DNA of 64,000 nucleotides from Mycolicibacterium brisbanense (GCF_001570425.1 NZ_BCSX01000015.1:124001-188000); one strand, 5' to 3'; numbered from the stretch's first letter, positions 41,425 to 50,722 are shown. Made by a program: numbers and translations. The notes: generated by a model not told the origin, from the sequence alone.

Positions 41425-42039
41425 CTACGCCTGTCGACGCTGCATGCCGGACGCCAGGCGCAGCAGCATGTCGGTGAACACCGCATCGGTGTCAATATCG
41501 TCCATCACGCCGGTCATCTCCAGCAAGACAAAACCGTGCAGAGCCGACCAGAATTCCAGCGCGGCATAGAACGCGTCCTCCCCTTCCAGCCCGAAGGAGG
41601 CCAGGACATCGATCACCGGTCCGGCGGCGGCCTTGGTGGCCGCGGAGTACTGCGGGTCGTCGCCCCCGAACGGCATCCGGGTGAACGCCGAATACCGGCC
41701 CGGGTGGTGATGGGCATAGCTGCGGTACGCGCTGGCCATGGCCACGATGGCGTCTTCGCGGGTGCGGCCCTGCCCGACGGTGTTGAGCATCCCGATGATG
41801 TCGTCGATGACCCGCATCCGGACCGTGCGGCGCAGGTCTTCGAGACTGTCGACGTGGTTGTACAGCGACGGCCCCTTGGTGCCGAGCTGGCTGGCCAGTG
41901 CGTTGATGGTCAACGCGTCCCAACCGTCGCGATCGAGGAACGTCAAGGCGGCGTTCACGATCGCGTCACGGCTGAGCCGGGTGGTCCGCGCCGGGCGCGG
42001 TCGGCCACCGGCCGCCTGCGATTCCGGCCGAGATGACAT
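41425..42039 (-). CDS. TetR-family transcriptional regulator
   Basis: A 204-residue regulator. Helix-turn-helix region: RDAIVNAALTFLDRDGWDALTINALASQLGTKGPSLYNHVDS, about residues 24-66; then an all-helical ligand domain with the TetR_C segment ATKAAAGPVIDVL. ATG at 42039 is preceded by GGTGGAGCG; the upstream extension is spurious. Its target and ligand are unknown. It sits between the str operon and a pair of lipoprotein genes. Confidence 0.85.
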   Translation of the reverse strand: MSSRPESQAAGGRPRPARTTRLSRDAIVNAALTFLDRDGWDALTINALASQLGTKGPSLYNHVDSLEDLRRTVRMRVIDDIIGMLNTVGQGRTREDAIVAMASAYRSYAHHHPGRYSAFTRMPFGGDDPQYSAATKAAAGPVIDVLASFGLEGEDAFYAALEFWSALHGFVLLEMTGVMDDIDTDAVFTDMLLRLASGMQRRQA

Positions 42040-42140
42040 GTGCGCTCCACCTAGTCGGGTCGACGGGACGTTTCGGGTCGACGGGAATGGACCCTGAACT
42101 GGGTCGCGGTGAAACTCTAGCCGTTCCCTGTCGGTAAACG

Positions 42141-42656
42141 TCAGTTCACGCGGTCCTGGCTGACTTGGGCGAGTTGCCCGGTGACAGTGCACAGATCGGG
42201 CAGAACAGCAGGGTTCATCGACTGGATCGACCAGGTGATGACGTCGCTGCCTTTACTGACATAGATGCTGCAGACATTGGCATCCTGGGCTTTGAACCCC
42301 TTGTTGCCGTTGATCGACACTTCGGTCAACGTGCGTCCGGCGCGCTGCTCCAACATCCGCTCGGCGTCCATGTCGCTGCCCCGGTACCACCAGGTCGATA
42401 TCCCCATGCCGGCCCCGAAGGTGCCCAGCAGGGTGTTTTCCTGCCAGAAGCAACCGGTGTCGTTGACCACGGCCTTGGTGAACATCGAGCCCGCAGCCTT
42501 GGCCACATCGGCATCGGTGATGCCATTGCAGTCCACCGAGTGGAAACCCCCACCGGACGCAGGGGCGGCCGGTGGGTTGGGCTGCTCGGACGGTCCGCAC
42601 GCCGTCAGGACCGCCGCGCCGACCGCGGCGCCGAGGATCAGGGTTCGCGCCGCCAT
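42141..42656 (-). CDS. DUF3558-family lipoprotein
   Basis: A 171-residue exported lipoprotein with a lipobox TACG (Cys20) after a hydrophobic leader. The domain contains a conserved Cys in DCNGITDADVAKAAG, a Trp-rich core (GCFWQENTL) and paired Cys residues that probably form disulfides (ANVCSIYV, LPDLCTV). DUF3558 proteins include LprB/LprC-like mycobacterial lipoproteins of unknown function. It lies one base after its paralogue, so both are translated together. Confidence 0.83.
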   Translation of the reverse strand: MAARTLILGAAVGAAVLTACGPSEQPNPPAAPASGGGFHSVDCNGITDADVAKAAGSMFTKAVVNDTGCFWQENTLLGTFGAGMGISTWWYRGSDMDAERMLEQRAGRTLTEVSINGNKGFKAQDANVCSIYVSKGSDVITWSIQSMNPAVLPDLCTVTGQLAQVSQDRVN

Positions 42657-42657
42657 C

Positions 42658-43209
42658 TCAGAGCTCCGCCTGCAGGGTCTTGGACAGCAGCATCTGGGCG
42701 TCCTTGCACGGATCGCCGCTGGTCTGCCCGCGGTACTGCACCCACCAGCTCAGCACGCCCGATCCCGCCGCCGCAGTGGCGGCGCATGCCGCGCCGGTGA
42801 CGTCGCGGCGTGCCAGGAACGCCTGATGGCGCTCGACGACGGTGTCGGTGATCTGCGCTTTGCGCTCCTGCGCCACCGCCCGTTCCCGCTCGAGCGATCC
42901 GGACTCGAACCAGGAGAAGACGACATCGAGCATGATCGGCGACGCGTTGGGGCCGGCCTTGCGGGACAGCACGTACTGGCAGACCGCGCCGCTGTAGGGC
43001 CGGACGATGTTGTCGGCTTTGAGCAGTTCCTGGACCGAGCTGTCGGTCAGCAGACCGCAGCGGTCGTCGACATATCCGTAGCCGCGGTCGGTGCCTGCAC
43101 CGCCGGAATCGGCCCGTTGCGCCGTCCCGCCGACGGTACGCGAGCACCCCGCGACAGTCACTATCGCGGTGACCGCCACGGCAGCAGCCTCCACAACACG
43201 CCGACGCAT
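42658..43209 (-). CDS. DUF3558-family lipoprotein, tandem paralogue
   Basis: A 183-residue lipoprotein with lipobox VAGC (Cys22). It shares the DUF3558 layout with the next gene: DDRCGLLTDSSVQELL, the CQYVLSR Cys, an FSWFES segment and a late Cys (GDPCKDAQMLL). ATG at 43209 is chosen; the long open frame upstream in this phase is accidental. It is divergent from the DUF3060 gene. Confidence 0.83.
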   Translation of the reverse strand: MRRRVVEAAAVAVTAIVTVAGCSRTVGGTAQRADSGGAGTDRGYGYVDDRCGLLTDSSVQELLKADNIVRPYSGAVCQYVLSRKAGPNASPIMLDVVFSWFESGSLERERAVAQERKAQITDTVVERHQAFLARRDVTGAACAATAAAGSGVLSWWVQYRGQTSGDPCKDAQMLLSKTLQAEL

Positions 43210-43353
43210 CGGACAACACGGTACCGAGCACTGCGAACTCCCGCGACTGATCAGCCGGGCGCACCGAACCGCCCAAGCGCCGCCGAAGCAATGGCGGCGC
43301 AACGTACGCTTCCCTGCAACGGATGTCGTTGCACCGGATTCAGACGAAGGGGA

Positions 43354-43737
43354 ATGACCGTGCGTTGGACAGCTGCGTGCCGGAGAGTGAGTGCGGGCTT
43401 GGTCGCGGTGCCACTTGCGCTGGCCGCAGGTGTGGCCCCGGCCTCCGCCAAGGATGGCGACACCCACATCACGGGGCAGGGCATCAACCAGACCATCGAT
43501 TGCAACGGCGCGACACTGTTCGTCAACGGCACCGGCAACACGATCAACGCCCTCGGAACCTGTTATGCGGTCACGGTGCAGGGCTCGTCGAACACCGTCG
43601 TCGCCGACAACATCATCAACGACGTCACGGTTTACGGCTTCGATCAGACGGTGTTCTTCAAGGGCGGTGACCCGGTCCTGGTCGACCGTGGCCGTGAGCT
43701 CGGGATGACGAACCGGCTGGATCGCGTACCCGCCTGA
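43354..43737 (+). CDS. Secreted DUF3060-family protein
   Basis: A 127-residue exported protein with a cleavable signal (ALAAGVAPASA) and a DUF3060 repeat region: TIDCNGATLFVNGTGNTINALG, VQGSSNTVVADNIINDVTVYGFDQTVFFKGGDP. DUF3060 proteins carry a short beta-helix-like repeat and are of unknown function. A ribosome site GAAGGGG precedes ATG. It is followed 18 bases later by a paralogous lipoprotein. Confidence 0.82.
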   Translation: MTVRWTAACRRVSAGLVAVPLALAAGVAPASAKDGDTHITGQGINQTIDCNGATLFVNGTGNTINALGTCYAVTVQGSSNTVVADNIINDVTVYGFDQTVFFKGGDPVLVDRGRELGMTNRLDRVPA

Positions 43738-43755
43738 TACGGAAAGTGAGAGACC

Positions 43756-44169
43756 ATGCATAGCTACACCACCGGGATCATCGGCGTCGTCGCGGCAGGT
43801 GCCGCCGTTTTCGCGCTGTCCGCATGCGGCGGCGGATCGGACAACAAGAACTCGTCGCCGTCGGCGACGGCGGGCACGTCTGGCCTCAACGTCGAGATCG
43901 GCAACACCATCAACTACGCGTCGGTCGGCACCACCGCCGACATCGATTGCGCCAGCGGCAAATCGCTCACGGTGGGCGGCACCAACAACACGCTGACCGT
44001 CAAGGGCACGTGCAGCAGCGTCAACATCGGCGGCTCCGACAACAAGATCACCTTCGAGAAGGTCGACAAGGATCTGGCCGTGCTCGGCTTCAACAACACC
44101 GTGACCTACAAGGCCGGCGACCCGAAGGTGACCAACACCGGTAGCAACAACACGGTCAGCAAGGGCTGA
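43756..44169 (+). CDS. DUF3060-family lipoprotein, tandem paralogue
   Basis: A 137-residue lipoprotein with lipobox LSACG (Cys24). The mature part shares with its neighbour the repeats ADIDCASGKSLTVGGTNNTL, VKGTCSSVNIGGSDNKI and VLGFNNTVTYKAGDP. It probably forms a short right-handed beta-solenoid. It likely arose by duplication of the preceding gene. Function unknown. Confidence 0.85.
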   Translation: MHSYTTGIIGVVAAGAAVFALSACGGGSDNKNSSPSATAGTSGLNVEIGNTINYASVGTTADIDCASGKSLTVGGTNNTLTVKGTCSSVNIGGSDNKITFEKVDKDLAVLGFNNTVTYKAGDPKVTNTGSNNTVSKG

Positions 44170-44176
44170 CCGGACC

Positions 44177-44560
44177 CTAGCCTTTCGACGGCTCGGCACA
44201 GCTCGACCGCAGTGCGCCGGCGGCCATCTCGCGGCCGATCTCTCCGAGCAACCGCGCCTCCGCGAAATCCGCTGCCCGCCAAGGCTTTTCGTATGGGGCG
44301 GCACACAGAGGCTGCGCTCGTCGAACGATCCCCCGTCGTCGACGACGGGGCCTGCGCCGACGAGTCGGTGACGCAGGCGTACGAGGTCGACGACTACTTC
44401 GACGCCCGGTCGCCGCGCGGCACCCGACGCGAGCAGTGCGGCGAATCCAACGCCACCCGCCGCTCCGGCGCCAGGCATGAGCGCGAGGTCGCGTTCGCCC
44501 AGTGGGCGGCTTCTTCCGCCCCGAGGGCGCCCTTGAACCTGTCCGGCGCGATGACAATGC
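44177..44560 (-). pseudogene. Glycerate kinase remnant with central deletion
   Basis: On the minus strand the N-terminal motif IVIAPDRFKGALGAEEAAHW (from about 44558) matches glycerate kinase. Within about 40 bases, in another frame, the C-terminal motif GAGAAGGVGFAALL (from about 44472) continues with VEVVVDLVRL and DDGGSFDERSL, again typical of the family. About 250 residues between them are missing and frames shift again later (a tail resembling ARLLGEIGREMA). The gene is clearly dead. It is divergent from the aminotransferase and dehydrogenase genes, suggesting loss of the last step of a serine-glycerate route. Confidence 0.8.
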
Positions 44561-44612
44561 GCGCGGTGTTCCCGAGGCATGCGAAATTGATCCGCTTTCC
44601 CCTCTCGACGTG

Positions 44613-44624
44613 CTGATACATCAG
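44613..44624. promoter_or_regulatory. Small inverted repeat in the control region of the aminotransferase operon
   Basis: CTGAT, 2 bases, ATCAG in an AT-rich patch with ATATAC about 85 bases before the ATG at 44707. It is a candidate regulator site, perhaps GntR-type. Support is weak. Confidence 0.35.
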
Positions 44625-44706
44625 TAATATACTAGTCGCACGCCAACCATATACCAATGGCGAAACTCGGCCATCGCCGTGATCAGCTGATGAGGAGTAC
44701 GACAGG

Positions 44707-45906
44707 ATGCATCAACTCGCCCACCGGCTCGAACGTCTGGGGACCGAGACGGCTTTCAGCGTCGCGCAGGCCGCCGCGGCCTGGAAGGCGAAGGGACACC
44801 GCGTGTATCCCTTCCATCTGGGCGACATCAATATCCCGACGGCCCCGCACATCGTGGACGCGATGAACAGGGCGATCGCCGACGGCTACACGGGCTACTG
44901 CCCGGGCCCCGGCATCCCCCAGCTGCGGGAGGCCCTCGCCGAGGACCTGGGGTCCGCCCGCGGCATCGACCTGTCCCCCGACAACGTCGTCGTGATGACG
45001 GGAGGCAAGCCCGTCATCACGAAGTTCCTGCAGACCATCATGAACCCCGGCCAGGAAGTGCTCTACCCGAACCCCGGCTTCCCGATCTACGAATCGCAGA
45101 TCGAGTACCTCGGCGGCACAGCTCTGCCCTACCGCTACGTCCCCACCGACGAGGGCTTCGCGATCGACCTCGATCAGCTGCGGGCCTCGATCACGCCGAA
45201 CACGGTCGCCATCATCTACAACGACCTGCAGAACCCCATCTCGGCCGAGTCGACGGCCCCCGAGCGTGAGGCCATCGCGCAACTCGCGCAGGAGCATGAC
45301 CTCTGGGTGCTCTCCGACGAGGCCTACTTCGAGACGCGCTACGAAGGCGTCTCGAGTTCCATCGCGTCACTTCCCGGCATGCTCGAGCGCACGGTCATCC
45401 TGTACACGTTCAGCAAGAAATTCGCGATGACCGGCTCACGGCTCGGCTGTGCCGTCGCCCCCGTCGATGTCGCGAAGGTGTTCAGCACGCTCAACACCAA
45501 CGACGAGTCGTGCACGACGCACTACGTGCAGTGGGCAGGCGTCGAGGCGCTGCGCGGCACCCAGGAACCCGTGCAGCAGATGCTCAAAGCCCTGCGCGAG
45601 CGCCGCGACGCGGCATGCGAGGCGGTGAACGCCATTCCGGGTATGAATGTCGCTGTGCCCCACTCGACGTTCTACTTGTTCCCCGATGTCACCGAGGCCA
45701 TGGATCGCATGGGTTACACCGCGGTCGGCGATTTCGCCGCCGTCGCACTGCACCAGACGGGCGTCTCGTTCTGCACCCGCGAGCACTTCGGCCGCCGCCA
45801 GCCGGGCGAGGAACGCCAGTACATCCGCCTCGCTTACTCGGGTATCGAAGTCGACGACATCCGCGAGGGCCTCGGCCGTCTGAACGAGTGGATCAGCGCC
45901 AAATGA
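44707..45906 (+). CDS. Class I/II PLP-dependent aminotransferase
   Basis: A 399-residue aminotransferase. The PLP lysine lies in LYTFSKKFAMTGSRLG; the N-terminal region is LGDINIPTAPHIVDAMNRAIADGYTGYCPGPG and the cofactor-binding loop YNDLQNPISAE. Substrate class is not certain. With the next gene, a D-2-hydroxyacid dehydrogenase, and the glycerate kinase remnant, it may convert serine or alanine with glyoxylate or hydroxypyruvate. Ribosome site GAGGAG lies 10 bases upstream; it overlaps the next gene by ATGA. Confidence 0.87.
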   Translation: MHQLAHRLERLGTETAFSVAQAAAAWKAKGHRVYPFHLGDINIPTAPHIVDAMNRAIADGYTGYCPGPGIPQLREALAEDLGSARGIDLSPDNVVVMTGGKPVITKFLQTIMNPGQEVLYPNPGFPIYESQIEYLGGTALPYRYVPTDEGFAIDLDQLRASITPNTVAIIYNDLQNPISAESTAPEREAIAQLAQEHDLWVLSDEAYFETRYEGVSSSIASLPGMLERTVILYTFSKKFAMTGSRLGCAVAPVDVAKVFSTLNTNDESCTTHYVQWAGVEALRGTQEPVQQMLKALRERRDAACEAVNAIPGMNVAVPHSTFYLFPDVTEAMDRMGYTAVGDFAAVALHQTGVSFCTREHFGRRQPGEERQYIRLAYSGIEVDDIREGLGRLNEWISAK

Positions 45907-46862
45907 GCCGCGTTGTGGTCACCGGGCGAGTTCCGGATGCCGCCCTCGAGAAGCTGCGCGTCGAACACGAGGTCGACGCGTGGCCGGGCCCGGAGTCGAT
46001 CAGCCGCGATGAGCTGCTGCGCCGCGTGGCCGGCGCCGACGCCATCCTGACCCTGCTCACCGAACGCGTCGACGGCGAGCTCCTCGACGCCGCCGGTCCC
46101 CAGCTCAAGGTAGTCGCGAACGTGGCCGTCGGCTACGACAACATCGACGTCGCGGCGTGCCGCGAGCGCGGCGTGGTCGCGACGAACACGCCGGGCGTGC
46201 TCACGGAGGCGACCGCCGACATCGCATTCGCCCTCATCCTCATGGCCACCCGCCGACTCGGCGAAGGCGAGCGCATCATCCGCGACCGCCAGCCGTGGAA
46301 GTGGGGCATGTTCTTTCTCCTCGGCACCGGCCTGCAGGGCAAGACCCTCGGAGTCGTGGGCATGGGCGGTATCGGCCAGGCGACCGCACGCCGCGCCAAG
46401 GCGTTCGGCATGGACGTCATCTATCAGTCGCGCAGCGAGATCGATGCCGACGTCGCGGCCGAGCTCGGCGCGCGGCGGGTGGACCTCGATGAGCTGCTGG
46501 CCGTCTCCGACGTCGTCTCGCTGCACTGCCCCTACGGGCCGGCCACCCATCATCTGATCGGCGCCGAGCAGCTCTCCGCAATGAAGAGCTCCGCATACCT
46601 GGTCAATACGGCGCGCGGACCGATCGTCGACGAGGCGGCGCTGGCGACCGCGTTGCGCGACGGCACTATCGCCGGCGCAGGCCTCGACGTCTTCGAACGG
46701 GAGCCCGAGGTGCACCCCGAGCTGCTTGAGCTTTCGAACGTGGCGCTCGTGCCACACCTCGGGTCGGCGACCATCGAGACGCGAACCGCCATGGCGACGC
46801 TTGCGGCCGACAACGCCCTCGCCGTGCTGGGCGGCGAGCTGCCACCCACGCCGATCGGCTGA
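45903..46862 (+). CDS. D-isomer 2-hydroxyacid dehydrogenase (glyoxylate/hydroxypyruvate reductase-like)
   Basis: A 319-residue NAD(P)-dependent enzyme. The NAD motif GVVGMGGIGQATARRAKAFGMDVIYQSR, catalytic Arg in VNTARGPIVDEAAL, Glu in FEREPEVHPEL and His in LVPHLGSAT are all present. It best fits glyoxylate/hydroxypyruvate reductase. Start ATG overlaps the aminotransferase stop. A UUCG-loop terminator follows. Confidence 0.88.
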   Translation: MSRVVVTGRVPDAALEKLRVEHEVDAWPGPESISRDELLRRVAGADAILTLLTERVDGELLDAAGPQLKVVANVAVGYDNIDVAACRERGVVATNTPGVLTEATADIAFALILMATRRLGEGERIIRDRQPWKWGMFFLLGTGLQGKTLGVVGMGGIGQATARRAKAFGMDVIYQSRSEIDADVAAELGARRVDLDELLAVSDVVSLHCPYGPATHHLIGAEQLSAMKSSAYLVNTARGPIVDEAALATALRDGTIAGAGLDVFEREPEVHPELLELSNVALVPHLGSATIETRTAMATLAADNALAVLGGELPPTPIG

Positions 46863-46868
46863 CCACTG

Positions 46869-46898
46869 GCACCCGACTACCTTCGGGTGGTCGGGTGC
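46869..46898 (+). terminator. UUCG tetraloop terminator
   Basis: GCACCCGACTACC, loop TTCG, GGTGGTCGGGTGC (13 pairs, one G-U), then TTT. It ends the aminotransferase-dehydrogenase operon. Confidence 0.9.
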
Positions 46899-47122
46899 TT
46901 TCGGGCGGAGGCGAATTCAGCCCGTACGCAGGATCACGTGGCCGACGCAGTCCCGAGGCCGCACACAACATTTTTCGCAAACTCAGCCATGCCCCGCAGC
47001 AGCGGACCAGGCTCTTTTAACGCGTGAGATAGTTTTTCCGGCAAATACCTCGGACCGACTAGACAGTATTGCTAAAGTGTGCACGCCCTGTCAGCCACTT
47101 CACAGCGAAGGCCCGAAGCGAC

Positions 47123-49216
47123 TTGTCCAACCCCACTCCTGCGCGGCTCCAGAAGGCCAAGGCTGCCGCGGTCGCGACCGCCATCGTCGCCACAACGGCT
47201 GCGCTCACTGCCGGTGTCGCGTCATCCGCCCCAGACCCGCTGATGGCCGAAAAGCGAACGCTGACAGCGGAAGTCAGCCTGACCGCGGCACCCCAATTAC
47301 CATCGATGCCGAACATCGTCGGAATCTACGGGGTCGGGCCGGTTTTCTGGGCGGCACAGCTGTTGGGCATAACGCCGCAGAACGTCATCGAGGCCGCCGC
47401 CGGAGCGGTCGGCGGCAGCGAGTTGGCCACGGCTGTCAACCAGCTGCTGGACGTCCTCGACAAGATCTCGCCGGTCGAGGCCGGGGTCAAAGGCCCGCTG
47501 CCCAGCGACGTCTACGACGCGGTCAACGGGCTCCAATACAGCACCACCGGCGTTGCTGACGCGTTGACCGCACCGATCAAAGGTATCCCGGTCATCGGTC
47601 CCGCCCTCGCCAAGGCGTTCGCCAATGCCGTTGCGGCCCTGGTCAAAACCGCGCCGATTCTCAATCAGCGCAGGGCCATCATCTTCTCCGAGAGCCTCGG
47701 CGGGCTGACCACCTCGCTGGCCTACCGGGACATGATCAAGGCCGTGCAGTCCAACGATCCCGACTGGGGAGTAGGCGTCACCGGACAGTGGCTGGTGTTC
47801 TTCAACAACCCAAGCCGTCCCGGCGGTGGATTGTTCGCGCTGGCAACGCCTTTCACCAACCTCCTCGGGGTGAACCTCGCGACCCCACCGGCAGGCAGCT
47901 ACACCAACGAGGACGCCAACAACGGCAACATGACCAAGGTCCTCAACACCTCGATCCTCGACATCACCTGGGCCTACAACCCGTTGTCAGACGCGCCGAC
48001 CACCCTCAATCCGCTGGCGTGGGCCAACGCCGCGGCAGGCGGCGTGTTCCTCACCTACCTGATTCCCAGCGACGGCAACAACATCGACAGCCTGATACTC
48101 CCCTTGGGTCTGGGGATCGCCGACGGTCTCAAGGTCATGCTCGACCCCACCGGCGGTCAGGGCGTCGAAATGGTCCCCGGATGGGCCGACATCGTCCGGA
48201 CCGCGAAGGACATCGACTGGCTGCACCTCGGTCTGGGCGAGGCATTGGACAAGGTCGCCGACGCCACCAAGTTCCCGGGCACAGCCACCTACATCACCTA
48301 CGACTCGGGCAACCTGCCCTTGCTCGAGCCGTTCAATATGGCGCCCAGGTTGCTGAATCTTGTTCCGGGCGTGCATGTTCCGACACCGCTGACCGACAGC
48401 GTCGAAGATGCGCTGCGCATGCTGGTCAACATGGGCTACCAGGACGTCGACCCGGTGACCCTGCAGCGCACGTACAACATGGGCGGCCAGCAGGCCTACC
48501 TTTGGCATTCACCGCTGACTCCGACTCAGCAGCTCGCCGCGACGCAGACTGTGTTCAACGCCCTTGTCGACGGCATCGAGGCCAACGCGTTGACGCCGTC
48601 GAAGTGGACACCGAAACTCCCGGGCGTCGATCTCTCGCCCGCGACGCAGAACCCGTTGTCCGAAGCGACGGCGAAGGCGCTACGCGACGCCATCGACCAG
48701 ATGCAGAAGAACGTCACCGACCCGATGTTCCATGCCGTCGAGACCGGGCTCGCACCGGTCACCGGCGCACTGGACGGCGTCAACGCCCAAGTGACCGCGG
48801 CCATCGACACGGCGCTGAAGGTCAAGGAACCCACCAAGACGACGGCGAAGTCGACGACGCCGGCGGCAGCGCCGGCACCTCTCACATCGATACCGTCAAC
48901 GAACAGCGAATTGCGCACACTCGACGTCGCGAGCACCGCTACCAGGCTCGACAAGACCGCGCAGAAGATCACCGAGTCGCTCAAAGCTGCGCCTGGAAAG
49001 CATGCCGCTGATCCGAGCGATCCGCTCAAGAAGTCGGTCAAGGACACCGTGGCGAAGGTCCGCAACGGAATGAACGACACCGCCGGCAAGGTCGAACAGG
49101 CGGGCAAGGACATCGCCAAGAACGTCGAGAAGGTGACCAAGCCCGCCAAGGAGCAGAGCAAAGACAGCTCGCCAAAGGGCAAGTCTGCGAAGGCTTCCGG
49201 TAAGGCCGCGGCTTAG
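47123..49216 (+). CDS. Secreted PE-PPE-domain serine hydrolase-like protein
   Basis: About 697 residues. An N-terminal basic stretch and a hydrophobic signal-like segment (AAAVATAIVATTAALTAGVASSAP) precede the PE-PPE C-terminal-type alpha/beta-hydrolase domain. Its elbow is RAIIFSESLGGLTTSLA, and the late segment ITYDSGNLPLLEPFNMAPRLL...DALRMLVNMGYQDVDP is diagnostic. It has no PE or PPE domain. The C-terminal 120 residues are Ala/Lys/Thr-rich. The start is uncertain: TTG at 47123 gives a good signal sequence, while TTG at 47069 adds 18 residues. It is probably a cell-envelope lipase or esterase. Confidence 0.75.
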   Translation: MSNPTPARLQKAKAAAVATAIVATTAALTAGVASSAPDPLMAEKRTLTAEVSLTAAPQLPSMPNIVGIYGVGPVFWAAQLLGITPQNVIEAAAGAVGGSELATAVNQLLDVLDKISPVEAGVKGPLPSDVYDAVNGLQYSTTGVADALTAPIKGIPVIGPALAKAFANAVAALVKTAPILNQRRAIIFSESLGGLTTSLAYRDMIKAVQSNDPDWGVGVTGQWLVFFNNPSRPGGGLFALATPFTNLLGVNLATPPAGSYTNEDANNGNMTKVLNTSILDITWAYNPLSDAPTTLNPLAWANAAAGGVFLTYLIPSDGNNIDSLILPLGLGIADGLKVMLDPTGGQGVEMVPGWADIVRTAKDIDWLHLGLGEALDKVADATKFPGTATYITYDSGNLPLLEPFNMAPRLLNLVPGVHVPTPLTDSVEDALRMLVNMGYQDVDPVTLQRTYNMGGQQAYLWHSPLTPTQQLAATQTVFNALVDGIEANALTPSKWTPKLPGVDLSPATQNPLSEATAKALRDAIDQMQKNVTDPMFHAVETGLAPVTGALDGVNAQVTAAIDTALKVKEPTKTTAKSTTPAAAPAPLTSIPSTNSELRTLDVASTATRLDKTAQKITESLKAAPGKHAADPSDPLKKSVKDTVAKVRNGMNDTAGKVEQAGKDIAKNVEKVTKPAKEQSKDSSPKGKSAKASGKAAA

Positions 49217-49230
49217 CTCACGATCAAGAC

Positions 49231-49264
49231 AAATCGGGCGGGCTCTTGTGAGCCCGCCCGATTT
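49231..49264. terminator. Perfect 15-bp bidirectional terminator
   Basis: AAATCGGGCGGGCTC, loop TTGT, and the exact reverse complement. It lies between the convergent hydrolase gene and the repeat protein gene and ends in an A/T-rich tail on both sides. Confidence 0.92.
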
Positions 49265-49283
49265 ACGTAAGGTGTGTTGTTGG

Positions 49284-50483
49284 CTAGCCGCCGCTGCTGG
49301 AGCTGCTGCTGTCGCCACCGCCGAGGGCGCCCTTGATGCCGCTGACGACCTTGTCCCAGCCGCGGATGCCGTTGTCAGCGCTGCCACCGCCGCCCGTGCC
49401 GAACAAGATGGGCGAGCCGTTGTTGGGCTTGAAGACACCCGAGTACGAGCCGTTCGACGGCTTGCCGGTCGGTAGAGAGCTCTTGTCGTTCGACGTCGGC
49501 AGGCTCGGCGTACCCGGGGTGACGGGTGCCTGCTCGGGGGCGTCCTGCTTACCGCTGTTGAACGACGGCGGGGTGACATTGGAGAGCGCCGTGGTGATCG
49601 GGTTCGAGACCTTCGGCGTTTCGACGTCAGGAGTCGACTTGCCTTCAGGCGCCTGCGTGTCGACCGTCTTGCTCAAAGTGGTCGGTGTGAGAGTTTGCGG
49701 CGCTTCCTGTTTGGTCGTGTTCTGCGTGGCCGCGAGAGGTGTGGCATTAGTGACGGCATTCGCGAACACCGGAACCGCGCTGAAGGCCGCAATACCACCG
49801 AGTCCGGTGGTTGTCGAGATGTCACCAGTCGTCAGGAAGCTCTTCCAGTTCGGGATCGCACTGAACGCGTCGATACCGGCCAGCTTGGTCACGTCACCGC
49901 CGGATTGGATGAACTGCTGCCAGGAATACGCTCCGCTAAGTGCGGCGTAGCCGGGGTTTCCAGTCGTCGCGTCCGGCACAAATGCCTGCAATCCCTCGCT
50001 CGGAACTCTCGAGAAGGCGACCAGTGCATTCACCGATGACAGAGGTGCTAGATCATCGACTGTGGCAGTGCCGCTCGCGATCTTTTGATAGACGGGAATT
50101 GCATCAAATGCAGCCTGCTTTGTGAAATCCCCGGCGAGAAGGTTAGGAAGCGCGCTGAAAGCATCAATGCCGCCCAAACTCGACAGGTCACCAGTCGTGA
50201 AGAAGCTCTGATAACTCGCCAATGCGCTCAGGGCGGCGTAACCACCGGTGCCATCGGCCAGTGGGACAAAGGCACCTAGATCACCCGTCGACAGGAACTT
50301 CTGCCACGCAGGGATTCCGTCGAGCCATGCGAGATCGGTGAGGGCCGACAGTCGCACGTCACCATTGACGGCCTTTACGAAGTTGTCCGCTTGAACCTCG
50401 GCGCCCGGCAATGCCGCCGCACCAGCGATGCAAGCCGCGCACGCAAGTGCGGTTGCTGCGCTCGAAACCTTCGACAACACCAT
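49284..50483 (-). CDS. Secreted 'AFSAIP' repeat protein, copy 1
   Basis: A 399-residue exported protein. A signal sequence (VSSAATALACAACIAGAAALPGAE) precedes repeats of about 22-60 residues built from GGYAALSALASYQSFFTTGD and LGGIDAFSALPN-type units, through AGIDAFSAIPNWKSF. A Thr/Pro/Ser-rich linker (about residues 255-345) leads to a conserved tail, SNGSYSGVFKPNN ... LFGTGGGG ... ADNGIRGWDKVVSGIKGALG, ending in a Ser/Gly stretch. No enzymatic motif is seen. It is paralogous to the next gene. Possible roles are cell-wall binding or matrix; this is an inference. Confidence 0.82.
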   Translation of the reverse strand: MVLSKVSSAATALACAACIAGAAALPGAEVQADNFVKAVNGDVRLSALTDLAWLDGIPAWQKFLSTGDLGAFVPLADGTGGYAALSALASYQSFFTTGDLSSLGGIDAFSALPNLLAGDFTKQAAFDAIPVYQKIASGTATVDDLAPLSSVNALVAFSRVPSEGLQAFVPDATTGNPGYAALSGAYSWQQFIQSGGDVTKLAGIDAFSAIPNWKSFLTTGDISTTTGLGGIAAFSAVPVFANAVTNATPLAATQNTTKQEAPQTLTPTTLSKTVDTQAPEGKSTPDVETPKVSNPITTALSNVTPPSFNSGKQDAPEQAPVTPGTPSLPTSNDKSSLPTGKPSNGSYSGVFKPNNGSPILFGTGGGGSADNGIRGWDKVVSGIKGALGGGDSSSSSSGG

Positions 50484-50722
50484 CGACGTCCACCCTTCTC
50501 AGATGTGGATCACGACCGCAGTGTTTTGTTTGCTGACGGCCGGGTTTGCCCCTCCACACGTTGGCAGCAAGGTACCTCAAAAGAACCTAAGCCGCACCAC
50601 GTAATGGACGCCGACGTCAGGAGTGCTTGCGAGTGCAAATACCTCCGCGGCCCGCAAGCTAGGCGCGATGTTGAAAGTTAGCCGCTAGCCCTCTGCCTGG
50701 CGGCTCGACTAGCTCGGGCGAT

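Noticed and set aside
42658..44580. A 640-codon open frame through the lipoprotein, DUF3060 and kinase-remnant region
   Set aside because: Only the ends carry meaning (the DUF3558 lipoprotein and the kinase C-terminal motif); the middle runs antisense to the two DUF3060 genes.
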